Source: Antarcticimicrobium sp033791545 (lineage in GTDB: Bacteria; Pseudomonadota; Alphaproteobacteria; Rhodobacterales; Rhodobacteraceae). From it: a DNA stretch of 60,946 bases. The notes beneath the pieces are model-generated. The model saw only the letters and a program-made list of their open reading frames with translations, ran no database searches and had not been told where the DNA came from. This document shows positions 42,651 to 51,677 of this stretch, piece after piece. The stretch covers positions 1-60,946 of the forward strand of contig JASJGL010000070.1 of NCBI GenBank assembly GCA_033791545.1, read 5' to 3'. The position numbers were made by a program, and so were the translations under genes. How positions within the stretch are numbered: position 1 is the stretch's first letter; every line of letters starts with the position of its first letter.

Positions 42651-43694
42651 ATGATCATTGGCACCGCAAAAGAATCCTATCGCGCCGACGAGGCCCTGCT
42701 GACAACGCAGCCGCAGCGCGTCTGGATGGCGATTTTTCTCGCCACTCTGGTCGCCCTGCCCTTCGTGTTGGACGACTACTGGCTTTACCTCGCCTGTCTG
42801 GTTGCGATCAACGTGACCGCCGCGACCGGGCTGAACATCCTGACCGGGTTCACCGGGCTGGTCTCGCTTGGGCATGCGGCCTTTATGGCGGTCGGGGCCT
42901 ATACCGTAGCTTGGGCGGAAACGCGGCTTGGCACGCCGTTCTTTATCAACCTGATCGCGGGCGGGCTGGTGGCGGCCGCGTTTGGCATACTCGTTGGGTT
43001 GCCCAGCCTGCGGGTCAAGGGTCTGTACCTTGCGATTGCGACCATCGCGGCCTCGTTCATCCTGCATTTCTGCTTTATCCATTTTGACGGGATCACCGGC
43101 GGGGCGACGGGCATCAATGTGCCCCCGCTCAGCATCTTCGGGATCGAACTGGCGACCTATTTCCGGCTGTACTGGGTCATCATGCCGATCACCGCCGTGA
43201 TGGTGCTTGGCGCTGCCAACCTGTTTCGAACCCGGATCGGGCGCGCCTTTATCGCGATCCGCGACCGGGACATTTCCGCCGAAGTGCTTGGCATCCCGCT
43301 GTTGCGCTACAAACTGATGAGCTTTTCCATCGCCTCGTTCTACGCCGGTATGGCGGGCGGGCTCTGGGCCTATTTCTTTCGGGTTGTGACACCGGAAAGT
43401 TTCCCGCTGATGACCTCGATCTTCTTGCTGGCGGCGATCATCGTCGGTGGCATGGGGGCAATCATCGGTGGCATCGCCGGGGCGATCTTCATGACGCTCG
43501 CGCCGGAACTGCTGCGCTTTGGCATGGAATGGATCAGCCCCTTGGTGCCCAATGCGGGGGCGCTGCTGTCGCCGGTCCGCACGGTGGTGTTCGGGGCGCT
43601 GATTGTCGGGTTTCTTATTTTTGAACCACAGGGTCTGGCCGAGATCATCCAGAGGATACGCCGGTATTTCCGGCTCTGGCCGTTCAGGACGTAA
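42651..43694 (+). CDS. ABC transporter permease LivM type
   Basis: 347 residues with about ten helices. Shows the LivM features NVTAATGLNILTGFTGLVSL, GHAAFMAVGAYTVA, GLPSLRVKGLYLAIATIAAS and IRDRDISAEVLGI, ending in FEPQGLAEIIQRIRRYFRLW. ATG directly follows the LivH stop (no gap). Partners LivH in the membrane. Confidence 0.88.
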   Translation: MIIGTAKESYRADEALLTTQPQRVWMAIFLATLVALPFVLDDYWLYLACLVAINVTAATGLNILTGFTGLVSLGHAAFMAVGAYTVAWAETRLGTPFFINLIAGGLVAAAFGILVGLPSLRVKGLYLAIATIAASFILHFCFIHFDGITGGATGINVPPLSIFGIELATYFRLYWVIMPITAVMVLGAANLFRTRIGRAFIAIRDRDISAEVLGIPLLRYKLMSFSIASFYAGMAGGLWAYFFRVVTPESFPLMTSIFLLAAIIVGGMGAIIGGIAGAIFMTLAPELLRFGMEWISPLVPNAGALLSPVRTVVFGALIVGFLIFEPQGLAEIIQRIRRYFRLWPFRT

Positions 43695-43729
43695 CCGGCC
43701 CCAAAACAAGATTAACAGGGAGAAGAGAC

Positions 43730-44899
43730 ATGAAAACAACACGACGTATGGCCATGGGCCTGCTTGCCGGGGCCGCCAGTCTTGGCCTGAGCATGGGCGC
43801 CGCACAGGCGCAGGAGGACATCGTCATTGGCGGATCACTGCCAATGACCGGGGTCTTTGCCTTTGCCGGGATCTCGATCGAGGCCGGCATGTCCGACTAT
43901 ATCAAACTGGTGAACGACGCGGGCGGGATCGACGGCAAAATGGTGCGCCTCGCCTATGAAGACACCGGCTACAAGGTCGATCAATCGGTCGCCGTCTTCA
44001 ACAAGCTGACCAGCCAAGAGGAGATTCACCTCTATTACGGCGACAGCACCGGCTTTGCCAAGACCATCGCACCAGAGCTTGTGCGCAAAGGGTCGATGAT
44101 CATGGGCGGGGCGTCCTTTGCCTCGGAGCTGAACAATCCCGAAGCCTACCCTTATGCCTTCATTCCCGGCCCGGATTACACCGAGATGGTGAACATCCTG
44201 CTGGAATACATCGCCAAGGAAAAGCCGGGCGCCTCGATCGCGCTGATCAACTCTGACACCGAATTCGGGCGCGATCCGATCGCAGCCGCCAAGGCCCGCG
44301 CCGCCGAGCTGGGCCTTGATGTGGTGCTCGAAATCATCACACCTCCCGGCTCGGTCGATGTCTCGACCGAAGTTCTGAAACTGCGCCGCGCGCGGCCCGA
44401 CTATGCGATCTCGCATGGCTATATTCTGGCGCCGCAACCGGAATTCATGAGCCAGGCCAAGGCGCTGGGGCTGGAAACCAAGTTCATGGGCACCTTCTGG
44501 TCGATGGACTCCTCGCTCTGGAAAACGGTTGGCGAGACGGCGGATGGCTACATGGGCGTCATGCCCTACCGCTATTACTATGATGACGCCGACAATGCGC
44601 CGATGCTCGACAAGATCCGCGAAATGCGGCCCGAGTATCAATCCACCGGCTATATGCAGGGGTTCCTGTCGGCCATGCTCATGGTCGAAAGCGCCAAACG
44701 CGTGCTGGCCGAAGGCAAGGAGATGAACGGCGCCAATCTGAAAGCCGCGATGAACACGATCAAGGATTTCGACACCGGCGGCATCATGGGTGTGCCGATC
44801 TCGATGCCGGGAAACTCCATTCCGGTCGGACGTGTTTACCAGTTCTCGGCGGCAGAGGGCAAAATGCTGCCCGTGTCGGACTGGATCAACGTGGAGTAA
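43730..44899 (+). CDS. ABC transporter substrate-binding protein, LivK type
   Basis: 389 residues with a signal peptide carrying an Arg pair (MKTTRRMAMGLLAGAASLGL, cut near AQA-QED). Type 1 binding fold: IVIGGSLPMTGVFAFAGIS, LVNDAGGIDGKMVRLAYEDT, and IALINSDTEFGRDPIAAAKA. This branch is common for systems that bind aromatic or aliphatic acids. Ribosome site AGGGAGAAG. Fourth gene of the operon, 35 bases after LivM. Confidence 0.87.
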   Translation: MKTTRRMAMGLLAGAASLGLSMGAAQAQEDIVIGGSLPMTGVFAFAGISIEAGMSDYIKLVNDAGGIDGKMVRLAYEDTGYKVDQSVAVFNKLTSQEEIHLYYGDSTGFAKTIAPELVRKGSMIMGGASFASELNNPEAYPYAFIPGPDYTEMVNILLEYIAKEKPGASIALINSDTEFGRDPIAAAKARAAELGLDVVLEIITPPGSVDVSTEVLKLRRARPDYAISHGYILAPQPEFMSQAKALGLETKFMGTFWSMDSSLWKTVGETADGYMGVMPYRYYYDDADNAPMLDKIREMRPEYQSTGYMQGFLSAMLMVESAKRVLAEGKEMNGANLKAAMNTIKDFDTGGIMGVPISMPGNSIPVGRVYQFSAAEGKMLPVSDWINVE

Positions 44900-44906
44900 A
44901 CAGAAC

Positions 44907-45716
44907 ATGACCGCGGAAACGATCCTGGAGATCGAGAATATCGAACTGACCTACAAAGGGTCGATTCAGGCGCTTCGCGGTCTGTCGCTCAAGGTGCCAA
45001 AGGGGCAGGTCGTGGCCCTTTTGGGATCGAACGGCGCCGGAAAATCCTCGACCTTGAAGGCGGTTTCCAACCTGTTGTCGCTGGAAAACGGCGAACTGAC
45101 CGCAGGTCGGATCCGGTTCAACGGCAAAGACACGGCGGGCCTGTCCCCACATGCGCTGGTGCGCAGCGGGCTGTTCCACGTCATGGAAGGGCGCCGCGTC
45201 TTTGAGGATCTGACGGTCGAGGAAAACCTCGTCGCCGCCACATATGCCCTGACGGGCCGTGGCGGCGACCCCGCTGATTTTGAACAGGTCTATGATTATT
45301 TTCCCCGACTGAAAGAGCGCCGCCACAACCGCGCCGGGTACCTGTCAGGGGGCGAACAGCAAATGTTGGCGATTGGCCGCGCCCTGGTCGCCCGCCCGTC
45401 GCTGATCCTGTTGGACGAACCATCGCTGGGCCTGTCGCCGTTGCTGGTCGAGGAGATCTTTACCATCATCGCCCATATCAACCGTGAAACCGGGGTTTCC
45501 ATGCTGCTGGTGGAACAGAACGCCGCTGTGGCGCTGGCGATCTCGCAGTTCGGCTACATCATGGAAAACGGCCGGATCCAGCTGGACGGGCCAACCGAAC
45601 GGCTGATGGCCGACGATGATGTGCGCGAGTTTTATCTGGGCCAGTCCGGCGGTGCCGAAAACCGGTCCTTCCGCGATATCAAACATTACAAACGCCGCAA
45701 ACGGTGGCTGTCCTGA
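44907..45716 (+). CDS. ABC transporter ATP-binding protein LivF type
   Basis: 269 residues. Walker A LLGSNGAGKSST (about 36-47), signature LSGGEQQMLAIGRAL, Walker B LILLDEPSLGLSP and VEQNAAVAL. ATG at 44907 lies 7 bases after the binding-protein stop; an earlier in-frame start would run through that gene. The protein has a basic C-terminal tail (KHYKRRKRWLS) seen in LivF proteins paired with acyl-CoA ligases. The ligase gene follows after 10 bases. Confidence 0.87.
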   Translation: MTAETILEIENIELTYKGSIQALRGLSLKVPKGQVVALLGSNGAGKSSTLKAVSNLLSLENGELTAGRIRFNGKDTAGLSPHALVRSGLFHVMEGRRVFEDLTVEENLVAATYALTGRGGDPADFEQVYDYFPRLKERRHNRAGYLSGGEQQMLAIGRALVARPSLILLDEPSLGLSPLLVEEIFTIIAHINRETGVSMLLVEQNAAVALAISQFGYIMENGRIQLDGPTERLMADDDVREFYLGQSGGAENRSFRDIKHYKRRKRWLS

Positions 45717-45726
45717 GGGCCTATTG

Positions 45727-47526
45727 ATGACCGACTTTCCCGATCTCATCCTGCCCGCCATGTTGCGCGAACAGGCCGGCAGCCGCGGAGCCGCGATTGC
45801 CGTGCGCCAAAAGGATTTTGGCATCTGGCAACCAACTACCTGGGCGCAGTATTTCGACCGCGCCCGCGACGTCGCCCATGGGCTACGGCTATTGGGTCTG
45901 GAGGCGGGCGGGCATGTGGCGATCCTGTCTGAGAACCGGATCGAATGGGTGCTGGCCCAGTTGGGCGCGGGATGCGCCGGGGCGATCACCGTAGGCGTCT
46001 ATTCCACCAGCCCGGCGCCCGAAGTCGGCTATGTGCTGGAGCATTCCGACAGCACGGTCGTGATCTGCGAAGATCAGGAACAGGTCGACAAGGTGTTCGA
46101 AATCCGCGACACGCTGCCCAAACTCGCCCGGATCGTGGTGATGGAAACCAAGGGGATGCGCGCCTATCCCGAAGGCCAGGTCATCAGCTTTGCCCAGTTG
46201 GAGGCCGAGGGGCGCGCCGACCGTCAGGCCAACCCCGGCATGACCGACGCCATACTCGATCAGCTTGCACCCGATGACATCGGGCTGATGATCTATACCT
46301 CGGGCTCCACCGGCAAACCCAAGGGCGCGATGCTCAGCTATCGCAACATCCGCGCGCAGGCCCTCGGGCTGGGGGATCTGCTAAGCATGACCTCGGCGGA
46401 TCGCTACCTCAGCTATCTGCCGCTGTGCCATGTGGCGGAACAGACGATGACGGTGTTCGGCCCGCTCTATCACGGCGCGCAGATCAATTTCGGTGAAAGC
46501 CTCAGAACCGTGCAGGAAGACCTGCGCGAGGTTGCGCCGACCTATTTCCTCGGGGTGCCCCGGATCTGGGAAAAACTGCACGCCGCGATCCATATCGGCA
46601 TGCTCGAAGCGGGGGGCTATCGCAAGGCGCTGTACGAACACGCCCTTGCCGCCTGCGACGGGTTTGCGACCACCCCGCCGAGCCAGCGCAGCCTTGCCCA
46701 GAAGCTGAGGTTTCAATTCTGGTACTGGCTGGTGTTCCGCGCCTTGCAGAACTTTATCGGGCTGCGCCATGCGCGCATGGCGATGACCGGGGCAGCGCCG
46801 ATTTCGCCTGCGATCGTGCAATATTTCCGCACCCTTGGCGTGCCCCTGCTCGAGGTCTATGGCGCGACCGAAACCAGCGGCGTGGTGCTGGGTCAACGGT
46901 TGTCGCGGCTTGATCCCGGCATGGTGGGCGAGCCGATTGTGAACGCCGAAATGCGCCTTGGGGAGGCCGGTGAATTGCTGATCCGCAGCGACAGCGTGTT
47001 TGCAGGGTACTACAAGAATGACGATGCAACCCGCAGCACGCTCCGCGACGGCTGGCTGCATACCGGCGACGTGGCCGAGGTCACGGATGGACAATACCGC
47101 ATCGTTGACCGACTGAAAGACATCATGATCACGGCGGGCGGCAAGAACCTGTCGCCGTCCGAGATCGAGAACACGATGAAATCCAGCCCCTATATCAAGG
47201 AATGCATCGTCATCGGCGAGCGGCGCAAATTTGTCTCGGCGCTGATTCAGGTGGAATTCGACACCACCGCCAAATGGGCCGAGGAACAAGGCATCGCCTA
47301 TACCAATTTCCGCAACCTGACCGAAAACGCCGCCGTGCGCGAGCTGGTCGAGGCCGAGGTCGCCCGCGCCAATGCAACCCTCGCCAATGTCGCGCGAATC
47401 CGGAAAATCCACCTTTTGACCAAAGAACTGGACCATGACGACGGAGAGGTCACCGCCACCATGAAGGTGCGCCGCTCCGCCATCTCGGAGAAATACGCCG
47501 GCGAGATCGAGGCGCTTTACGCCTGA
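45727..47526 (+). CDS. AMP-forming acyl-CoA synthetase (long-chain type)
   Basis: 599 residues. ATP-binding motif YTSGSTGKPKGAMLSYRNI (about 201-219), YGATETSGV and DGWLHTGDVAEV, RIVDRLKDIMITAGGKNLSP. The catalytic C-terminal lysine region ends the protein. Length and motifs fit the FadD15-like long-chain/aryl acid group. It activates an imported carboxylate to its CoA ester using ATP. Last gene of the TetR-controlled transporter operon. Given the carboxylase locus next door, a beta-keto acid product (as benzoylacetate is in acetophenone breakdown) is one possible substrate, but the group is broad. Its 3' end overlaps the convergent aminotransferase by 10 bases. Confidence 0.85.
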   Translation: MTDFPDLILPAMLREQAGSRGAAIAVRQKDFGIWQPTTWAQYFDRARDVAHGLRLLGLEAGGHVAILSENRIEWVLAQLGAGCAGAITVGVYSTSPAPEVGYVLEHSDSTVVICEDQEQVDKVFEIRDTLPKLARIVVMETKGMRAYPEGQVISFAQLEAEGRADRQANPGMTDAILDQLAPDDIGLMIYTSGSTGKPKGAMLSYRNIRAQALGLGDLLSMTSADRYLSYLPLCHVAEQTMTVFGPLYHGAQINFGESLRTVQEDLREVAPTYFLGVPRIWEKLHAAIHIGMLEAGGYRKALYEHALAACDGFATTPPSQRSLAQKLRFQFWYWLVFRALQNFIGLRHARMAMTGAAPISPAIVQYFRTLGVPLLEVYGATETSGVVLGQRLSRLDPGMVGEPIVNAEMRLGEAGELLIRSDSVFAGYYKNDDATRSTLRDGWLHTGDVAEVTDGQYRIVDRLKDIMITAGGKNLSPSEIENTMKSSPYIKECIVIGERRKFVSALIQVEFDTTAKWAEEQGIAYTNFRNLTENAAVRELVEAEVARANATLANVARIRKIHLLTKELDHDDGEVTATMKVRRSAISEKYAGEIEALYA

Positions 47527-48632
47527 CCTCGCGCGACGGCGAGCGCCTGCAGGAACTGATCATTCTCGGCGGGCAACCCGATCGAGACGCGCAGCCAGCT
47601 TTCATAGCCGGGCTGTTTCCAAGGCTTCACGATCACCCCGTGATCAAGCAGGGCCTCGGCCAGATCGACCGAAGGCTGGCCCGCGTCAAAGAACAGGAAA
47701 TTCCCCATCGAGGGCAGCACCCGCAGCCCCGCCTCGCGCAGCGCGCCGGTCACGCGGATACGTTCGTCGATGATCCGCGCCGCCGCCGCCGCCATGGTCT
47801 CGGGATCTTCCAGCGCGGCCAATGCGGCCACCTGTGCCAGATGGTTGGCGTTGAACGGCGTGCGCACCAGATCAAGCCCACGCCGCAGCTCGGTATCGTT
47901 GGTCACACCATAGCCGATGCGCAGGGCCGCAAGCCCCCAAGCCTTGGAAAAGGTGCGCAGCACCAGCAACGGCTTGTCATGCCTAGCCATCCGTTCCAGC
48001 GCCGAAACATAGCGGGCGGGATCGCTGTATTCGACATAGGCCTCGTCGATGCACAGCAGCGTTTCAGGATGCTGCGCCGCCATCAACTGGTCCAGCGCCG
48101 CCGGATCAAGCCAAAGCCCCGCCGGGTTCATCGGGTTCGACAACAGGATCAGCCGCGCCGGGCGTGCCACCGCCGCCAGTAGCGCCGGCAGGTCGATTTT
48201 GCCCTCGGGCGTCAGGTCGATCCGCTCAACCTCGGCCCCCATCATCAGGGCGTAATCCTCATGCAGCGGAAACGAAGGGTACAGCGTGATCACCCGGTCA
48301 CCCGGCCGCAGCAGTGCCCGCGCCAACACGTTGAGCAGATCTTCTGACCCGTCGCCCAGCACCACCTGATCCGGCCTCACACCTGCCAGCGCCGCAACCG
48401 CCACACAGAGATCATGCCCCGAGGGATCGGGATACAGATGCAACTGGCTGGCGGCCTTGACCACGGCGGCGGTCACACCGGGGGCCGCGCCATAGGGGTT
48501 TTCATTCGACCCCAGCTTGGCGATCCGCGTCACGCCGGGGCGCGCCGCCACCTCTGCCAGCGTCAGACCGGAATTGTAAGGGGCAAGCGCGGACAGCTCC
48601 GCGCGCAGGGCAAGGGGGGTGTGGTCGGACAT
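47517..48632 (-). CDS. PLP aminotransferase, histidinol-phosphate aminotransferase-like
   Basis: 371 residues, class I/II aminotransferase fold. N-terminal KLGSNENPYGAAPGV, the cofactor region LSNPMNPAGLW and IDEAYVEYSD, the Schiff-base lysine in LRTFSKAWGLAALRIGYG and the C-terminal Arg region ESWLRVSIG. The HisC family includes enzymes that act on histidinol phosphate or on free aromatic amino acids. At the end of a histidine-utilisation operon, with no other his-biosynthesis gene present, it more likely transaminates histidine or a related imidazole amino acid. That is inference. Confidence 0.8.
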   Translation of the reverse strand: MSDHTPLALRAELSALAPYNSGLTLAEVAARPGVTRIAKLGSNENPYGAAPGVTAAVVKAASQLHLYPDPSGHDLCVAVAALAGVRPDQVVLGDGSEDLLNVLARALLRPGDRVITLYPSFPLHEDYALMMGAEVERIDLTPEGKIDLPALLAAVARPARLILLSNPMNPAGLWLDPAALDQLMAAQHPETLLCIDEAYVEYSDPARYVSALERMARHDKPLLVLRTFSKAWGLAALRIGYGVTNDTELRRGLDLVRTPFNANHLAQVAALAALEDPETMAAAAARIIDERIRVTGALREAGLRVLPSMGNFLFFDAGQPSVDLAEALLDHGVIVKPWKQPGYESWLRVSIGLPAENDQFLQALAVARGQA

Positions 48633-48649
48633 CGAAACTCTCTCTTCGC

Positions 48650-49426
48650 TCAGAAGCTGTTGCGCTCGTGATAGGTACGCAGGAAGGACTGGATGCGCGG
48701 GTCTTCCGGGTGGTGAAGAATGTTGGCCGGTTCATCCATCGCCACCAGTTCGCCCTGTTCCATAAAGGCGACCTTATCGGCGACATGGGCAGCAAAGCCC
48801 ATCTCGTGCGTGACAACGACCATTGTCATGCCCTCGGCGGCCAGCGCCTTCATCACGCTCAGCACCTCGCCCACCAGTTCCGGATCAAGCGCCGAGGTCG
48901 GCTCGTCGAACAGCATCAGCCGGGGTTCCATCGCAATGGCGCGGGCAATCGCCACCCGCTGTTGCTGCCCCCCGGACAGCCGCGACGGGTGATTGCCCAT
49001 CCGGTCGCCCAGCCCGACTTTTTCCAAGGCGTCTGCGGCGCGCGCCTCGGCCTCGGATTTAGCCATGCCACGCACCCGGATCAACCCTTCGGCCACGTTC
49101 TGCAGCGCCGTCATATGCGGCCAAAGATTGAACTGCTGAAACACCATCCCGATGGTGCGGCGCATCTCACGCAACCGGCGCGACGACATCTTTTTGCCGC
49201 CGGCGGTTTCATAGCCGATCAGCTCGCCGTCAATCAGAACCTCGCCCGAGTTGTATTCCTCAAGGAAGTTGACACAGCGCAACAGGGTGGATTTGCCCGA
49301 CCCCGAAGGACCAATCAGGCAGGTGACCTTGCCCGGCGCGATGGACATGTCGATGTCCTTGAGCGCGTGGAACGGCCCGTAGAATTTGTTGACCTTGCGG
49401 ATCTCGACAGAAGAAGCCCGGACCAT
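48650..49426 (-). CDS. polar amino-acid ABC transporter ATP-binding protein
   Basis: 258 residues. HisP/GlnQ type: Walker A GPSGSGKSTLLRCVN, Q-loop MVFQQFNLWPHMT, signature LSGGQQQRVAIARAI, Walker B LMLFDEPTSALDPE and the switch His in VVTHEMGFA. It energises the two permeases encoded just upstream (its start lies 1 base beyond the preceding stop). In the hut operon, so histidine or urocanate is the likely substrate. Confidence 0.9.
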   Translation of the reverse strand: MVRASSVEIRKVNKFYGPFHALKDIDMSIAPGKVTCLIGPSGSGKSTLLRCVNFLEEYNSGEVLIDGELIGYETAGGKKMSSRRLREMRRTIGMVFQQFNLWPHMTALQNVAEGLIRVRGMAKSEAEARAADALEKVGLGDRMGNHPSRLSGGQQQRVAIARAIAMEPRLMLFDEPTSALDPELVGEVLSVMKALAAEGMTMVVVTHEMGFAAHVADKVAFMEQGELVAMDEPANILHHPEDPRIQSFLRTYHERNSF

Positions 49427-49427
49427 G

Positions 49428-50087
49428 TCACGTCCTTTCGATCAGATGTTTGGTGATGCGGGTCTCGAACCGGCGCCCGAGGCGCGAGATAAGCTCGACG
49501 AGCCCCCAGAAGAACAGGGCGAGGGCCAGATTGGCCTCGACATAACGGAAGGTTTCCGCTGACATGCGCTGAACCTGATACATCAGCTCCGGCACGGTGA
49601 TGATCGACAGGATCACCGTTTCCTTGGTCAGCACGATCGAGAAATTGACCATAGCCGGCAATGCCGAAACAAGCCCAAGCGGCAGCAGGATGCGGCGCAC
49701 GATGCTCATTTCACTCATGCCGATGGCGCGCGCGGCCTCGATCTGGCCAATCGGAACCGAGCCAAAGGCCGAGCGGAAGATCTCAGCGAAATAAGGGCTG
49801 CTGTAGACCGACAGCCCCAAAAGCCCCGCCGGGATCGGATCAAGCCGCAGACCGAACATCGGCCCGCCGTAATACAGCAGGAACAGCTGGGCGAGAAAAG
49901 GCGTGCCCCGGATCGCCTCGATATAGATGCGCAGACCCCAGCGGACCGGGGCGATGCTATGGCGCTGGATCAACGCGATCGCGAGGCCAAGCACCATCCC
50001 CCCTACTGTGCCGAGCAGCCAGCACAATACCGTCATGCCAAAGCCACGCAGCAGGAACGGGCCGTAGTGAGCAAGCAATTCGTTCAT
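49428..50087 (-). CDS. polar amino-acid ABC transporter permease (HisM-like)
   Basis: 219 residues with about five helices and the BPD signature EAARAIGMSEMSIVRRILLP. N-terminal ELLAHYGPFLLRGFGMTVLC and IRGTPFLAQLFLLYYGGP are typical. Its start overlaps the previous permease stop by one base. Forms a heterodimer with the next-listed permease. Confidence 0.89.
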   Translation of the reverse strand: MNELLAHYGPFLLRGFGMTVLCWLLGTVGGMVLGLAIALIQRHSIAPVRWGLRIYIEAIRGTPFLAQLFLLYYGGPMFGLRLDPIPAGLLGLSVYSSPYFAEIFRSAFGSVPIGQIEAARAIGMSEMSIVRRILLPLGLVSALPAMVNFSIVLTKETVILSIITVPELMYQVQRMSAETFRYVEANLALALFFWGLVELISRLGRRFETRITKHLIERT

Positions 50088-50734
50088 CAGACTGCCATCC
50101 TGTGTTCAAGCCAGCGTCCCACCCCGGCGAGGCAAAGGTTGATCGCCAGATAGATGAAGGCTGCCGCCAGATAGACCTCAAGCGGGCGGAAGGTGGTCGC
50201 CGCCTGCGCCTGCGAGGCGCGGGTGATTTCCAAGATCCCGACCACCGAAACCAGCGACGAGGCCTTGACCAGAAGGATCAGCTCATTGATCAGCGCCGGC
50301 AGCGACATCGTGATCGCCTGCGGCAGGATGATCCGCGTCCATTGCGGCAGCGGCGCCATGCCGATGGCCTTGGCCGCCTCAGTCTGGCCCCGCGGCAGCG
50401 CATTGATCGCGCCACGCCAGATCTCCGAGATATAAGCGCTTGCGCAGATCGCGACGGTCCCCACGGCAGCGACCAGCGCGGGCACGTTGATGCCAATCAC
50501 CGGCAGCAGGAAATAGACCAGCAGCAATTGCACCAGCAGCGGCACTCCGCGCAGAAAACTGACCCAAAGCGCGGCAAAGATGCGCATGGGTTTCCACGGC
50601 GAAAGGGCGCCGGCGCAGATCAGCGCACCGATCACCAGCCCCAACACGATCCCGAGGCCCGAGACCAGCACGGTAAAGCGCGCGGCCCAGAGCAGCGGAA
50701 TGAAACTCTCCCAAAAGGTGGTCCAGGAAAACAC
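50087..50734 (-). CDS. polar amino-acid ABC transporter permease (HisQ-like)
   Basis: 215 residues, about five helices, with FLRGVPLLVQLLLVYF and the ATPase-contact EAAKAIGMAPLPQWTRIILP. Follows the binding-protein gene by 56 bases and overlaps the second permease by one base. Part of the hut-linked importer. Confidence 0.89.
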   Translation of the reverse strand: MFSWTTFWESFIPLLWAARFTVLVSGLGIVLGLVIGALICAGALSPWKPMRIFAALWVSFLRGVPLLVQLLLVYFLLPVIGINVPALVAAVGTVAICASAYISEIWRGAINALPRGQTEAAKAIGMAPLPQWTRIILPQAITMSLPALINELILLVKASSLVSVVGILEITRASQAQAATTFRPLEVYLAAAFIYLAINLCLAGVGRWLEHRMAV

Positions 50735-50790
50735 GGCAGCCCCCGTTTTTGGTGGTGCGGGCCAAGATCACTCTCGGCCCGCAGTCAGGA

Positions 50791-51609
50791 TCAGTCTTGC
50801 GGAACTTCGCGCGGCAGGACGGGATTGACGCCCAGCCATTTTTCCTGGATCGCCTTCATGCGGCCGTCATCGGTCATTTTCAGCAAGGCCGTGTTGATGG
50901 CTTCAACGAAAGACGCACTATCGGCATCCTTGCGCATCGCCCAGGCAAAGTACTTCGGCTCGCCAAAGGTGGTGGGCTCAAGCAGGGCAAAGGTTTCGCC
51001 ACGCGCCTTGACCAGATAGGCAAGGTTGGGAAGCGAGCCGGCCACTGCCTGAAGACGCCCAGTTGCCAGATCGGCATAGGCTTCGTCGGTGGTGCCGTAT
51101 TCCTTCATCGTGATGCCGCCGATCTTGTCGCCGAACATCTGCAGCTGGGCCGCCTGGGCGGTGCCTTGCTGAACACCGACGGCTTTGCCCTTGATGTCTT
51201 CGGGCGCTTTGGTCTCGGTGTCATTGGCGCTGCGGATCAGGCCGACGGTCGCATCGGCGATCGGCAGGCTGAAGGCATAGCGTTCCAGTCGCTCGGGCGT
51301 GATCGTCACTGGCGCGATGATGATGTCGAATTTCTTGACTTCAAGACCGGGCAGCTCTGCCGTCCACGGAATATCCTGATACACCGGCTCGACGCCCAGC
51401 TCTTTCGAGACCTCGTCAAAGATGTCCTTGGTGATCCCCTGATAGGTGCCGTCGATGATCATGTCGAACGGGGAATAGTGCATATCGGTCGCGGTCATGA
51501 TCTTGCCCGCGGCCTTGATGTCGGCAAGCTGGTCGGCAAAGGCCGGTGCCGAAACCCCGAGGGCGGTAAGGCCGAACAGGGCGGCTTTCAACGTGTTTTT
51601 GATAGTCAT
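50791..51609 (-). CDS. polar amino-acid ABC transporter substrate-binding protein
   Basis: 272 residues. Signal peptide MTIKNTLKAALFGLTALGV, cut near APAFA-DQ, then the type 2 binding fold: KIMTATDMHYSPFDMIIDGT, GITKDIFDEVSKELG, and KFDIIIAPVTITPERLERYAFS. Start at ATG 51609 follows GGAGAACC; the frame is open further up without support. Located between hutU and the permeases, with a GC stem-loop (51642-51670) before it. Histidine, urocanate or an imidazole acid is the expected ligand. Confidence 0.88.
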   Translation of the reverse strand: MTIKNTLKAALFGLTALGVSAPAFADQLADIKAAGKIMTATDMHYSPFDMIIDGTYQGITKDIFDEVSKELGVEPVYQDIPWTAELPGLEVKKFDIIIAPVTITPERLERYAFSLPIADATVGLIRSANDTETKAPEDIKGKAVGVQQGTAQAAQLQMFGDKIGGITMKEYGTTDEAYADLATGRLQAVAGSLPNLAYLVKARGETFALLEPTTFGEPKYFAWAMRKDADSASFVEAINTALLKMTDDGRMKAIQEKWLGVNPVLPREVPQD

Positions 51610-51641
51610 GCGGTTCTCCATGTTGGGTCCGGGGTTGCAGA

Positions 51642-51670
51642 CCGCGCGCCGTCCCCGGAGCAGCGCGCGG
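51642..51670 (-). repeat. intercistronic GC stem-loop between hutU and the binding-protein gene
   Basis: CCGCGCGC (51642-51649) and GCGCGCGG (51663-51670) are perfect arms around a 13-base loop. Inside one operon this is most likely an mRNA-stabilising or partial-termination hairpin that sets the level of the transporter genes relative to hut enzymes. Confidence 0.4.
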
Positions 51671-51677
51671 ATTTCAC

